Positions 19,073-27,876 of a DNA stretch of 29,954 nucleotides are shown here, one piece after another. Both the position numbers and the translations under genes were made by a program. Location: NCBI GenBank assembly GCA_003427395.1, contig BFEA01000072.1:1806710-1836663 (forward strand). The letters are read 5' to 3'. Within the stretch, counting starts at the first letter, position 1; every line of letters starts with the position of its first letter. A model generated the notes under the pieces. The model saw only the letters and a program-made list of their open reading frames with translations. It had not been told where the DNA came from and did no database searches. The stretch is from Chara braunii. Lineage: Eukaryota > Streptophyta > Charophyceae > Charales > Characeae.

Positions 19073-22000
19073 NNNNNNNNNNNNNNNNNNNNNNNNNNNN
19101 NNNNNNNNNNNNNNNNNNNNNNNNNNNNNNNNNNNNNNNNNNNNNNTCTCTTAACTTGCCGGTGGAAGAGGAACCGGACCGCTGCTCCCCTGAATAGATT
19201 CGACCCAGGGCCTAATGGCCCTGTTCTTACCAAAAGATGTTAGTTGCTCATCTGCTGTCAGTCTGGTACCATAATTCTGCCTTCTTATGATGAAAACGCA
19301 TTACAAATGGTCAAATGACTTGGGGATGTTGTTTGTTTGTTTGTCTGTGCGAGTGGTGCCACCTTCCAGGGAAGCAGCACGCTTCAGAGTGCAGCTCATT
19401 GGCTTGCGCAGATAAGTGCAGCAGAGAATGAGGAGCGACATGAGGTTGTCGTTCGGCTTTTTGAGCTAGCTATTGAATGTGGTGCACAGGTACATTTACC
19501 ACCCCTCACCCCTGCCTAATGACATGTCACATCCTATTTGTAGACAGGGGCTGGAAAGGCAATGCCTGTACGATTGCAGTTGGCATGCCTGTGTGTGTTC
19601 CTAGCATGTGGGAGCCGTGTAGTCTGTAACATCTGTCCACGCTGTGCCGTTTGATGCAGCAACCGCAACTGCGACAATTGGATGCGTTGCTTTCCGCAGT
19701 ACACAGCCGAACCGGCCCTCTCCGGTCTGTAGCGGTGGCCACTTACCATAGGCAATGCCTGCTCCTCAACTCGATTTTCTCTGCAAGCCACGCTGTTATG
19801 ATCCTGGTTGTCTGTTGTCTGAAGACCAACACTCACTCACACAGACTTCTAGATATGCCCATACATACACAGAAGGAAGGGGAGAGGATAGGAGTATCAC
19901 ACCGCACAGGGAGAGATAAACACAGAGGAAGACTTGTCCATGCGATATGACAGGCTACACTGAAAGTGCAATTCCCTCCACTCAATCCTCGCAACCAGTC
20001 ATAAAGGGAAGCCGAGTAGATCACATCCAAGAAACAATGAAACAATGATAGTCCAAACCCAGTATACACACTGTTTATTAAACTCGATCGGAGTCTCGCT
20101 AGAAATCAAACCCAGTATACACACTGTATATAAATCCTTCACCTTATGGCGAACGGTATATTTAATAAACACTGTGTATACAAGGCTTTGCTAGTAGATA
20201 GGAGTCTCGAACTGTCAGAATAACCCCAGAACCATGGTACGCTGCTCAGAAATGAGCAGCACTTCACTCCCCAACCCTGAGTAACCGCTAGATCTACCCC
20301 TGAGTCCTTGAAACATCAAGCGCCACCCAGATACTGCCTCCTAAGGACAGCGCCACCCTGAAACAGGCCTCTGAGGCCAAGCGCCTCTCAGAGGAAGAGA
20401 GAAGAAGGCCAGCACCACAGTGTCTGATGATGATGAAGTGCCGAATGACTTCGCGGGTGGAAGTCTGCAGCAGCTCCACCTGTCCTGACAAGATGATCTC
20501 TGTGGAAGAAGCTGCAGCTATGGCTGCAGCGCCACACACCCTGTAACCCTACTCCTGAGGAGGGTCCAGTAGGGCACCAACTTCTCTCGCCTCCAGCAGA
20601 CTTCAGATAGCTCAGACCTCTGATCAGCCCCAGCGTGCTGTCGGAATAGTGTCAGTCCCAGCTATGGCTAACACTCCGCAGGTCCAGCTATGGCCGTCTT
20701 CTCCAACGCTGAAGCTGTCACCACCTCCCAGTTCACGCGTTGCACAGCAGCGACATACTCAGTACCAACTGCCAAAAGCCCTGAACCGATGTCTACAATC
20801 TATCTATACTCTAATCTAGCCTAGACACGACCTAGACCGGACTGGTAGGACGGACCGGTATCGTTTCAGTTTCGGCCTCTTGGGCCTGCCAAAAGCCATG
20901 AACCGATAGGCTATAGGACCGTCTATCAGCTTAGGCCCATAGGGCCTGTCTGTCCTAGAGGTAGTCCGGGCCTGCTATTCGCAGTTAGGGTAGCTGTAGG
21001 AAATTTTAGTTAGTACGGGCCTATATTTTCCCGAATTTACAGATGTGTCCCTCTTGAATTTCCTTACAGGCGGGTCTCTCGGTTAGCCCTCAGCCAAACA
21101 AAATTACGAATCTGACCTACTATGGTACAGCCTCGACTCAACGGGCTACACAGTGAAAGAGGAGCTCCAAGAAGACATAAAAGAGGGAAAAAAGCTGAAG
21201 TAAGGAAAGCGAAGAAAGGACTGCACTACCAACTTGCGTAGCCCCAACCTGAAATCAACGGAACCAACAAAGAGCTTGAAGTAGTTTCCGCAACCTGAAA
21301 TCAACGGAACCAACAAAGAGCACAGCAGAAAGACTCTAGATACGACAAATCTTTAATGAACTTGATGAAAATTACTTATTCGTACTTGGTTTTTGAGTGC
21401 TTGCTCCGAACCAGTGAAAATTGTATTGAACTGTTGAAATACAGACCTCCTGAGTTCGAACTCCACAATTCTGAATTACCTAGGGCGGGTCAGTTCAATG
21501 AGATCATATCTTAAGGCTATCGCCCTTTTATATAAACAAGAAAAGAAAAGAAAAGGACTGCAAAAGGAAAAGGCAATGTAATGGTTTTACAGTGCTTCAT
21601 GTAGTTTGCTATAGAGGTAAAGCTGTTTCAGCTTCCGATCTACTCATATGTGTGGAAAAGAGATCGTTGTGGTGACAGTTTACGACACATGACGTGACAG
21701 ACAGACAGCACACTCAAGCAAAAACAGAAGCACATGCTTATACACACACAAAGGCACTTGTGCGTGCGCACCGAGTACACATGGCCTGACTCTTGCAAGA
21801 ATGGGCTTAGAATGACTCTTGCAAGAATGGGCTTAGAAGCATTGCATGTCATTGGTTGATATCGAACAGATTAGGTGTAGAGGCCTGCCTGACTGTTGCA
21901 AGAATGGGCTTAGAAGCGTTGCATGTCAAACATAATGAAAAAACATGGCTGTCCCATTGTAAAAGGTACAGAAGGTACTGATGTGCTGGGTTGCTTTGAT

Positions 22001-25000
22001 GGGTTGGTTGGCACTGCTGATGTTGGCAGCCAGCGGAAAAGATTTTTGATGCGCTGCAGGCATGCCGGGAGCGCTACAGTCAGAAGAGGGAGGCAAAGGC
22101 TTCTAACCTTCGCTTGTCTAGGAAGACGGGGAAAACAAATGGCGTTGAATCTAGAAGAGTCAGGGGTGGCAACGAGAGGCTGTCTGCCTCACGACAATCA
22201 GAGGGTACATCATCTGCTGCAGTGGCGGAAATTGTGGGGCCAGACAGGAAATGTTCAGGACGTGAGACAGCTAGCTCCTTGATGCAGGCGCAGGGAGGAC
22301 ATGATGATGCGTCAGATATGGATGCTCGGTATAGGAAGAAGCAACAACAAGACAGGCTTCTTGGCTGTGCCTCATCCTGCGATTCTATTGGCAATTCAAT
22401 GAGGATTCATGATCGTGACACCGGGCGCAACGGTGGTCCCGCTGCTCTGGGAGCCGAAGTGGCAACAGGTAAGGGTGCATATGGTGAGAGAGATGCGAGG
22501 ATTGGGAGAAAAGCAGGTGGCAAGTCTGTCAGAGAGAATGATAGAGATGATTCTGTCAGAGTGAGTCTGACTGAACTTCGTCAATCCATTCATAGTGTCT
22601 TTGGAACCAGCAAGAAAGAAGGCAACCAGAGGAAGGAGGACAAAGAAGATACCGAAATCGGTCCTGAGGAGGAGATGTGTCGGCGTGAATCATCGTTATC
22701 TTCATCGCGGTCATCATCATCTTCGTCATCTTCGTCAGACCAGGAAACCAGCAGCGAAGGGACTGAATGTGGGATGACAAGGCAGAGTCGTGAATGCAGG
22801 AACACGGGACAAGACGAAGACAACACATCACATTCTGCTGACAGCATGAGTGGCGTAAGCAGCGACAACAGCAGCAGCAATGCGAATGATGCTGCGCCTT
22901 CCCCGTCTATTAGGTCTGTCGATCTACGGTCTGGGACTGATGACGAAAGCTCTTTAGCAGACATTCGTGCAGCCATGAAGAGCGGTCCAGGGTTGATTGT
23001 CGTTGTGGATGAAAAGCGTAACGGTAAATTAAGCATAACAGCGAAAGAGTTTCCAGCCAGGCAAGGCAGTGCAGCTGTCACTATTTCTGCAGGAAAGCCA
23101 AGTTTAAAGGCTGATATCAGTACCCATGTCAGCTGCACACGCGGTGCAACCAGAACTAATGTTGGCCTCAGTGCCAAAGTGGCCGCATCTCGTGATTCAC
23201 AGTCTAAGAAGGGTGAAAATGGAGATGTTAAGGGGGCAATGGCTCCTGTCCGGCTAGTTTCACTTAGATCGGAATTGTCTGAGGACCACCCACCTCCCTC
23301 GTCGGACCTTCAGGCAGAGAAGCGGAGTCGTCAGGAGGAGGGGGCAATTGAGGCTGGTGACAAGATAATGCCTGATGCCGCCAAGAAGAATGAAGAGGAA
23401 AGCTCACTAGGGCAGTCCTCCATGTCACGGTCTGTGATAAGCTTATCAAGACAGACTCGACGACTTCCGGAGTTGCCCTCGGAGCAGATTGACAGCTCAG
23501 TAGCCAGGCAGCATCAGTCTGTTGTTAACAGTCACGGGGAGGGCGACGTTGAGCCGAAGGCAGAAGCGTCTGCTGCTGCTGCTGAGGCTAAGACTGCAGT
23601 GAGGGAGGAGCTTGCTAGGGATGCCAAACTTGCTGCATCTATTGAAGCTACAACTGCTACTGCTGCAACGGATGCCGCAGCTGCCACTGCCACTAGTCCT
23701 TCTATTGCCGCCACCGGTACTATTGCAGGTGTTGAACAGTCCGAGGTGTCCTTGGCCTCCAAGCAAGGCAGTGCTGAGACGCCGGCTCTGCCTGGCCCTC
23801 CGGCGGGTGATGTACTGCTTCCAATGGCAGCACTACCAGCAGCACTGGTGTCATCTGCTGCACCCACGTACTGCTCGATGAAGGAAAAAATGTCATCTGG
23901 CCGCAGGTTAGGACATGCCAGAAGCTTGAGCCTCATTGGTGGAGTCTTGGATCAAGTGTCTACAATACGGTTCCCATCCCCTGTGCATGAAGCGGAGTCA
24001 GATGATTTGCAACCCCAACGTGCTGCTGCGTCCTTATCATCCTGTGACTCCGATCGGGGCTCGGCAAGAGGAAGTCGTGGACTTGTAAACGGCATCTCTG
24101 CCACTTTGCCATCTATTCTGCATCACCGCCATCATCATACTCGAAGTTGGAGCTCTGTGGGAGCGCAGAAGACAGCTTCCAGTGGGGTTGCCAGTGCTGG
24201 ATCTCCATGGATGCCTCGCGCCATGTCCTCTGTCGGTCTTCTGAGGACTTCAAATGGCGAGAACATTGTGGCCATCCCTCCAGAAGCCATCGCCATGAGG
24301 TCGCCGCCCCGGGGAAAGTGGGCTGCCCTGGGGGCCAACCTCTTGTCGTCGTCCAGGGATTGGCAGACCGATGCTTCCCGGCCTGATTCTGGAACACAAG
24401 GTTCTGGTGGTAGCAATTTTCAGGGTGCAGAAGTGCAGGATGAGGATGTCCTTCGAGTGATGCAGGATCCCCAGGGTGCTGCTCGGAGAGAAGCCGATGG
24501 TGTCAGCCATCAGAGGATGGACGATGTGGAAGACTTGTCCAGTGCGTTGGAGGGAAGCAATGATGCTGCTGTTCATTGGGAAGAATCCGCTGTGGCCGTG
24601 AACGAGACTATCCGTCCTTCTCCAGAGCCCACAAACAGAAGTGTGGGTGGTTACAGTTCAATGACGGATATTCTGAGGTCGGAGAAGCAACGCCAACGAC
24701 ATTTCTGTGGTGGTATGTCTTCCGCGACTGACAGCTCGAGGGCAAACACGGCACGCAACCAGAAGGGTACGTCTGTGTTGGACCGCGTTAGAGATGTCGA
24801 TAGAAAGGATGATCGGGAATTCGATAGCTCTGCGTCGTTTTCTGAGGGAGCAGAGAGCAGGCAAGCTATCGAAAAGAAGTATAGCATGCCAGTGGCTTCC
24901 AGTATCAGCATGAGGCGCAGGCATGCACGATCGCAGTCGATGCTCGAGGAGTCTGCCGACATACAATATAGCAGGATTTTCCCGTCGATGCAGAAGGCCA

Positions 25001-27267
25001 TCGCAGGTGACCAGTCTAACGGGGACCCTTGCTCCAACTCTTGGGTTAATGAAGAAGAGGCTCCCACAGGACACAGAAGATCACAATCCACCCTCGAGGG
25101 GCCGACAGGAATGCTGTCCATAAAAAAACATCTTCCGCCAAAGAAGGTATACAGAGTAGATGATGTCACCAGCGGAACATCCGACTCCTCTATCCCTTGG
25201 GCGTATCAAGAAAGAGATGGTCCCACTGAGGACGCTGCCAGTTTCTCATGTAAGAAATCATCCAGTGATATCCCCGTCACTCGTGCCTATGAAAGTGCTG
25301 CTCCTCGGCGGGATAACAATGATTTCCAACGATGCACGTCATCCTCAAGGTCAACAACAACTCAGTCGGGGGCTGTGTTTAGATTGAAACCCTATACTTC
25401 TAGTACATCTTTTGACTCTGTTCGGGGAGCATTGGAGGGTGATATTGGAGATGAGGGAAACCTGGGTCAATCAGGCATTGAGGAAGAAGGGGAGGGCGAT
25501 TGTGAGGTCGGTAGATCAGGTTGCTTGGTGGCAGATGGTGATGAACAGTACCAGCTTGCTGTGGCCATAACATCTTGTGGATCGAAGTGCCCCTACTTCC
25601 CAAAAGGAGTAACAATTGATGAGGACGAAGAACTGCAAGATATGGATAGCTCAGGGAGGACGTTGTTGCTGTCTCCTCCCCCATCATCTGCCGCAGCAAG
25701 GGCTGCACTCAACGCGGACAACAGTGGTGCGAAGAGTGTGCGCAGCAGTAGGGTGAGAAATTTGCGGACAAACATCTACGCGTTGCGTGGTATGAGAACT
25801 CGGTCAGAAGAAGGAGCTGGTGTCGCAGCGACGGGGGTTGCTCCTCAGCCCAGAAGATACAGATTCGTTCAGGAGGAGAGGACCAGCGAGGTGAACGCAG
25901 AGCAGAGGGAGAGAGGTGAGGCGGGGAGAACTTCAGGGGGTGAAGAGGACGACACACGTTTATCATCCTCTGTGGTCGACATGGGCTTTAGTGGTGACAC
26001 TGGGGAAGGCAAGAGAGCGGGGCTCACCGACTCCGTCATTGAATGTTTCAATAGACAAGCAACTTCGTCACAGCCACCATCCCCATCTATCAGGTTCAGA
26101 GCAATTTGTGATGAGGTTGACGAGCCATCAGATTCAGTGCAGAATGATGACATGGGCGAAGTCGTTCCGTTGGAGATAGGTGGCGGTGCTGCGTCTGCTC
26201 CCAAGGAGCAGCTGACCTGTCCTCGCGAAGAGGCGATAACGCCTCAGGACTCTTTTGAGGGGGATTTCAGAGATGCTGTTGACAGCCGAGTTGGTGCCGC
26301 CGCTGTGTCGGAGGAAAGTGTTGCAGAGGTTCCGGAGGCGCTGGGTGAAGGGGATGATAAAGATGGCTCTCGAATACAAGCTGCGTCGACCTCGAAACCA
26401 GGAGCTGTCTCCAAAGCCAGCTGCCTGTTTCGACCCCGATGCGAAGGCAAAAATCTCCCTCCTAGGGAGCAGATAGAACAGGTGGGAGCAGAACGTTATT
26501 GTTTACGGGGTAATGGTGCAAGTCGAACGATGCAGTCGCTAAATCAGAATGTGGGGGTAAACAGGAAGGGCCTCGTAGCAGCACAAGATGTGAAGGTGTT
26601 TGAGCCGTCTGCCTGCTCGGTTAGGAGTGGTAGTGCATCCTCACGTCTTGGTCGAGCAGAATCGGGGAGCTCATCTGGGAGCTCGTCGGTCACGTCCGAT
26701 GGTCACCAAATGGCCGTGGAGCCATCCAGGGACAGAATGAGATCAGGAGGTGGAAGGTCATTTGACAGTTTGCATGCTCTGACTCCTGTGCGCGAGGAGG
26801 AAGAGGAAGCAATGGGGATCGCGGAGAGAACGCCGAGCGAGGAGATGAACAGAAAGAACCTGGAATGGGCTGCTGCTCTGTCGCTTGCCCGAAGCCATAG
26901 TCTGGGATCTCAGCTGCGGCTTGGTGTGGGCACATCATCATGTGGTAATGGAGGAGGGAGAAGCGGGTGTGCCTTGGGAGGGGCACTGAATCTCTTCCCC
27001 GCTGCAATTGTTGATGGGGGAGGATGCGCCTCTCCACCAATCCAGTTCTCCCAAGAGATTGGTGGATTGGTCCTGCCACGATCAGCGCCCTTGGCGCAAG
27101 GCCAAAGAGATGCCGATGACGAGACTGGCAACCTTAGTGACGACAACAGTGGCAGGCGAGGCGGGAGGAAGGACAGAAGAAGGCGACGAGAGGGTAACGA
27201 CTGCAGGATTACGAGAAGCAGGCAAGGAGGGACCAGCAAACTTGCCCGCCTTTTCTGCTTTTTCTGA
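14960..27267 (+). CDS. Large Ser-rich protein of unknown function, four coding exons (~1985 aa)
   Basis: I join 14960-15189, 16400-16769, 19370-19489 and 22030-27267. All junctions are GT-AG and the phases agree: exon 1 ends two bases into a codon completed by the first base of exon 2 (AG+T, Ser), and the later junctions fall between codons. The spliced length is 5958 bases. Residues 1-200 are basic and Ser/Pro/Gln-rich. Residues 201 to about 270, across the exon 3/4 junction, are a compact helical segment (AAHWLAQI, RLFELAIECGAQ, then PAEKIFDALQACRERY), the only globular-looking part. The remainder is mostly predicted disorder: a Ser run near 22690-22740, an Ala/Thr-rich stretch (about 23566-23720), acidic patches, and recurring RxxS/RSxS motifs. 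The composition resembles cytoskeleton-binding or scaffold proteins, but that is only an impression. I do not recognise the family. The start is the first in-frame ATG after an upstream stop in the proposed mRNA. The 3' end is uncertain (see 27268-27388 and 27877-28089). Confidence 0.65.
15522..15632. mobile_element. MITE-like foldback, best-preserved family copy 3
   Basis: The outer 34 bases (beginning CTACCGTCTTCACCCGAATA) are a perfect inverted repeat of the last 34, and the inner arms remain paired almost to the centre. The 111-bp segment is therefore nearly a full palindrome. If the ends are CCGTCTTC/GAAGACGG, the flanking dinucleotides are TA on both sides, as in Stowaway/Tc1-mariner MITEs. 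It lies in the first coding intron of the large gene. Confidence 0.93.
15989..16030. repeat. Dispersed short repeat, copy 1 (copy 2 at 19155-19196)
   Basis: CTTGCCGGGGGAAAGGAACC followed by GGACTGTTGCTCCCCAGAAT matches CTTGCCGGTGGAAGAGGAAC followed by CGGACCGCTGCTCCCCTGAAT at 19155-19196. The second copy begins just after the gap that interrupts a GA microsatellite. The identity of the element is unknown. Confidence 0.75.
16097..16240 (+). pseudogene. psbJ: Nuclear plastid DNA fragment: decayed psbJ
   Basis: One frame reads NVGTSGRIPLWLIATVAGLV, followed by a hydrophobic VLTLVGF segment. This matches the diagnostic N-terminus and single membrane helix of PsbJ, the ~40-residue photosystem II subunit encoded in the plastid psbE-F-L-J cluster. 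A +1 shift separates it from the ATG at 16097. Two further shifts break the C-terminus, where pieces equivalent to YGSY and SGLGSFL lie in different frames. Length and order fit a complete but disabled gene. The neighbouring psbL is not visible upstream; an A-run is there instead. The fragment is inside an intron of the large gene. The frame breaks rule out expression as PsbJ. Confidence 0.88.
16400..16769 (+). CDS. Exon 2 of the large gene
   Basis: The acceptor GTTTTGCAG ends at 16399 and the donor GAAACG|GTATTT follows 16769. The 370-base exon encodes a Ser/Pro/Arg/Lys-rich segment (LRRSASSQQTKS, then SARSPRPKKS, SPRAHSPSHKSVNSPQK). This composition is unlike the surrounding intron. Immediately after the donor the frame turns into hydrophobic pyrimidine-tract translation, which supports the boundary. 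Confidence 0.7.
16830..17035. repeat. Pyrimidine-rich minisatellite in intron 2
   Basis: Units of CCACCACCTCCACCACCTC and TTACTCTCCCTCCTCTCCCTC alternate irregularly. The tract begins about 60 bases after the exon 2 donor at 16769 and translates to meaningless Pro/Ser/Leu repeats in every frame. Confidence 0.9.
17462..17700. repeat. Direct-repeat cluster in intron 2
   Basis: CAGATTCAAGCTCGTTAGAA plus CGAA(T/C)GCA occurs at about 17463 and 17511. AACTATTTGCCTTG occurs at about 17491 and 17683. The pieces are shuffled copies of one another; no coding function is seen. Confidence 0.8.
17791..18030. repeat. Two-copy tandem duplication, 122-bp period
   Basis: TTTTGGAATTATA at 17791 and 17913 begins two copies that share CTGGCCCACCTCAT, AAGCAGAGGAG and GAGGCTTC(T/C)GGGAAAA in order. 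Divergence is appreciable (many substitutions), so this is an older duplication. Confidence 0.85.
18247..18640. repeat. Two-copy duplication, ~227-bp period
   Basis: CCTGAGAAC, AAGAATTCTT, AATGGGGAAAATG, GCGAGAGTCTGA or GCGAGTCTGA, AAGCAAG(A/T)GGAAAGT, GAGGAAAACA(A/G)CACT and GGGTCAT or GGGCCAT recur in the same order about 227 bp apart (AATGGGG at 18305 and 18532). The first copy contains an (ATTA)n expansion. Confidence 0.85.
18985..19146. repeat. (GA)n microsatellite running into a 74-base assembly gap
   Basis: A pure GA run from 18985 to 19072 is followed by Ns at 19073-19146, then TCTCTTAAC. The repeat probably broke the assembly. The true length and any sequence in the gap are unknown. 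It lies within intron 2 of the large gene. Confidence 0.97.
19370..19489 (+). CDS. Exon 3 of the large gene
   Basis: The acceptor CACCTTCCAG ends at 19369 and the donor GCACAG|GTACAT follows 19489. The exon is exactly 40 codons, phase 0 at both ends. It begins GSSTLQSAAHWLAQI and ends RLFELAIECGAQ, an amphipathic helical segment that continues smoothly into exon 4. Confidence 0.72.
19490..22029 (+). other. Intron 3 of the large gene, with repeats and no gene
   Basis: GTACAT donor to TTGGCAG acceptor, 2540 bases. AGTATACACACTGTTTATTAA (about 20065) faces an inverted TTAATAAACACTGTGTATAC (about 20162), and AAACCCAGTATACACACTGT occurs twice directly (about 20057 and 20108). CTGCCAAAAGCC(C/A)TGAACCG recurs at 20769 and 20886. 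CAACCTGAAATCAACGGAAC and the following ~10 bases recur at 21245 and 21291. TGACTCTTGCAAGAATGGGC occurs at 21787 and 21813, with a variant at 21890. The mid-section may contain LTR-retrotransposon debris, but no reverse transcriptase or integrase motif is visible. Confidence 0.6.
22030..27267 (+). CDS. Exon 4 of the large gene, 1745-codon open stretch
   Basis: The exon-like frame opens just after GATGTTGGCAG (ending 22029) with PAEKIFDALQACRERYSQKR. It stays open for 5.2 kb to a TGA at 27265-27267, far beyond chance. Recurrent sites of RxxSxS type are visible: HARSLSL (about 23914), HTRSWSS (24136), HARSQSMLEE (24919), HRRSQSTLEG (25072) and ARSHSLG (26887). Such sites fit basophilic kinases and, when phosphorylated, sometimes 14-3-3 binding. 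There are a His-rich patch (about 24121-24138), an Ala/Thr-rich stretch and acidic clusters. The last ~35 codons are very basic and end in LFCFF, possibly a frame-slip artefact. Confidence 0.9.
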   Translation, partial: PAEKIFDALQACRERYSQKREAKASNLRLSRKTGKTNGVESRRVRGGNERLSASRQSEGTSSAAVAEIVGPDRKCSGRETASSLMQAQGGHDDASDMDARYRKKQQQDRLLGCASSCDSIGNSMRIHDRDTGRNGGPAALGAEVATGKGAYGERDARIGRKAGGKSVRENDRDDSVRVSLTELRQSIHSVFGTSKKEGNQRKEDKEDTEIGPEEEMCRRESSLSSSRSSSSSSSSSDQETSSEGTECGMTRQSRECRNTGQDEDNTSHSADSMSGVSSDNSSSNANDAAPSPSIRSVDLRSGTDDESSLADIRAAMKSGPGLIVVVDEKRNGKLSITAKEFPARQGSAAVTISAGKPSLKADISTHVSCTRGATRTNVGLSAKVAASRDSQSKKGENGDVKGAMAPVRLVSLRSELSEDHPPPSSDLQAEKRSRQEEGAIEAGDKIMPDAAKKNEEESSLGQSSMSRSVISLSRQTRRLPELPSEQIDSSVARQHQSVVNSHGEGDVEPKAEASAAAAEAKTAVREELARDAKLAASIEATTATAATDAAAATATSPSIAATGTIAGVEQSEVSLASKQGSAETPALPGPPAGDVLLPMAALPAALVSSAAPTYCSMKEKMSSGRRLGHARSLSLIGGVLDQVSTIRFPSPVHEAESDDLQPQRAAASLSSCDSDRGSARGSRGLVNGISATLPSILHHRHHHTRSWSSVGAQKTASSGVASAGSPWMPRAMSSVGLLRTSNGENIVAIPPEAIAMRSPPRGKWAALGANLLSSSRDWQTDASRPDSGTQGSGGSNFQGAEVQDEDVLRVMQDPQGAARREADGVSHQRMDDVEDLSSALEGSNDAAVHWEESAVAVNETIRPSPEPTNRSVGGYSSMTDILRSEKQRQRHFCGGMSSATDSSRANTARNQKGTSVLDRVRDVDRKDDREFDSSASFSEGAESRQAIEKKYSMPVASSISMRRRHARSQSMLEESADIQYSRIFPSMQKAIAGDQSNGDPCSNSWVNEEEAPTGHRRSQSTLEGPTGMLSIKKHLPPKKVYRVDDVTSGTSDSSIPWAYQERDGPTEDAASFSCKKSSSDIPVTRAYESAAPRRDNNDFQRCTSSSRSTTTQSGAVFRLKPYTSSTSFDSVRGALEGDIGDEGNLGQSGIEEEGEGDCEVGRSGCLVADGDEQYQLAVAITSCGSKCPYFPKGVTIDEDEELQDMDSSGRTLLLSPPPSSAAARAALNADNSGAKSVRSSRVRNLRTNIYALRGMRTRSEEGAGVAATGVAPQPRRYRFVQEERTSEVNAEQRERGEAGRTSGGEEDDTRLSSSVVDMGFSGDTGEGKRAGLTDSVIECFNRQATSSQPPSPSIRFRAICDEVDEPSDSVQNDDMGEVVPLEIGGGAASAPKEQLTCPREEAITPQDSFEGDFRDAVDSRVGAAAVSEESVAEVPEALGEGDDKDGSRIQAASTSKPGAVSKASCLFRPRCEGKNLPPREQIEQVGAERYCLRGNGASRTMQSLNQNVGVNRKGLVAAQDVKVFEPSACSVRSGSASSRLGRAESGSSSGSSSVTSDGHQMAVEPSRDRMRSGGGRSFDSLHALTPVREEEEEAMGIAERTPSEEMNRKNLEWAAALSLARSHSLGSQLRLGVGTSSCGNGGGRSGCALGGALNLFPAAIVDGGGCASPPIQFSQEIGGLVLPRSAPLAQGQRDADDETGNLSDDNSGRRGGRKDRRRRREGNDCRITRSRQGGTSKLARLFCFF

Positions 27268-27388
27268 GACGGAAAGCGAAAGAATGGTGGGCCAGGCATA
27301 TGACGCTCCAAGTAGAGCAGGCTGTCGAGCATCGTGGAGCTTGACGATCAGAATGGTTGCAGGTGAGCGGAACAGGGATGATGAACAG
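27268..27388 (+). other. Possible continuation of exon 4 in the +1 frame, ending CAG|GTAAGG
   Basis: After the TGA at 27265 the +1 frame is open from well upstream and reads SETESERMVGQAYDAP, then RASWSLTIRMVAGERNRDDEQ. It ends on a codon boundary at a consensus donor (CAG|GTAAGG, exon end 27388). Another good donor, TTGCAG|GTGAGC, sits at 27362. Using this stretch requires a one-base frame change near 27150-27260, for example an assembly indel. Confidence 0.3.
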
Positions 27389-27680
27389 GTAAGGTGAGCT
27401 CTTGGGGTATTGTTTGTGATGGTATTGTCGAGTCGCACCTCAGGGCAGGAGGGCACTACTGTCTGTACGAATAGCGTGTGTGTGTGTTGATGAGTTAGGC
27501 CTTCACTTCACGGGAGATAATGTGTCAAACTGACATGCGTTGCGCATCTTTTTGTGAAAATCTAAATCCCTTATACAGCGAGCGGGGTGAAAGGAGACGA
27601 CAATTGTAATGTAATGTAATGTGTTCATGGCAAAGCCGTTCATAAATGATGATGGTTGCAGATCCTTAGGTGCTTAAACC

Positions 27681-27871
27681 GCCACCAGCTATCGTACGCA
27701 GATCATGTCTAAGTAGGGAGCTATAAACAAGGATGCCAAGGGGCAGTCAGTTCTCCTGTGGCCAGGAGTAGTTGTNGGGCAGTCAGTTCTCCTGTGGCCA
27801 GGAGTAGTTGTCTAGGGTGGCCTCAGAAGTTGAAGTGGTGGCCACCAGCTATCGTACGCAGATCATGTCTA
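27681..27871. repeat. Duplicated segment around a 1-base gap (N at 27776)
   Basis: GGGCAGTCAGTTCTCCTGTG and the next 15 bases occur at 27741-27775 and, identically, at 27777-27811 on either side of the single N. GCCACCAGCTATCGTACGCA plus GATCATGTCTA occurs at 27681 and 27841. The identical pair abutting the N looks like an unmerged contig overlap; the outer pair may be a genuine duplication. Confidence 0.85.
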
Positions 27872-27876
27872 TGTAG

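Noticed and set aside
20057-20185. LTR ends of a retrotransposon
   Set aside because: The repeated and inverted GTATACACA blocks are suggestive, but no LTR pair, primer-binding site, polypurine tract or pol motif could be identified.
27180-27208. 13-base intron (GTAACGACTGCAG) that would restore the +1 frame
   Set aside because: The GT...AG ends and length modulo three fit by chance, but spliceosomal introns cannot be this short. An assembly indel is the simpler explanation.
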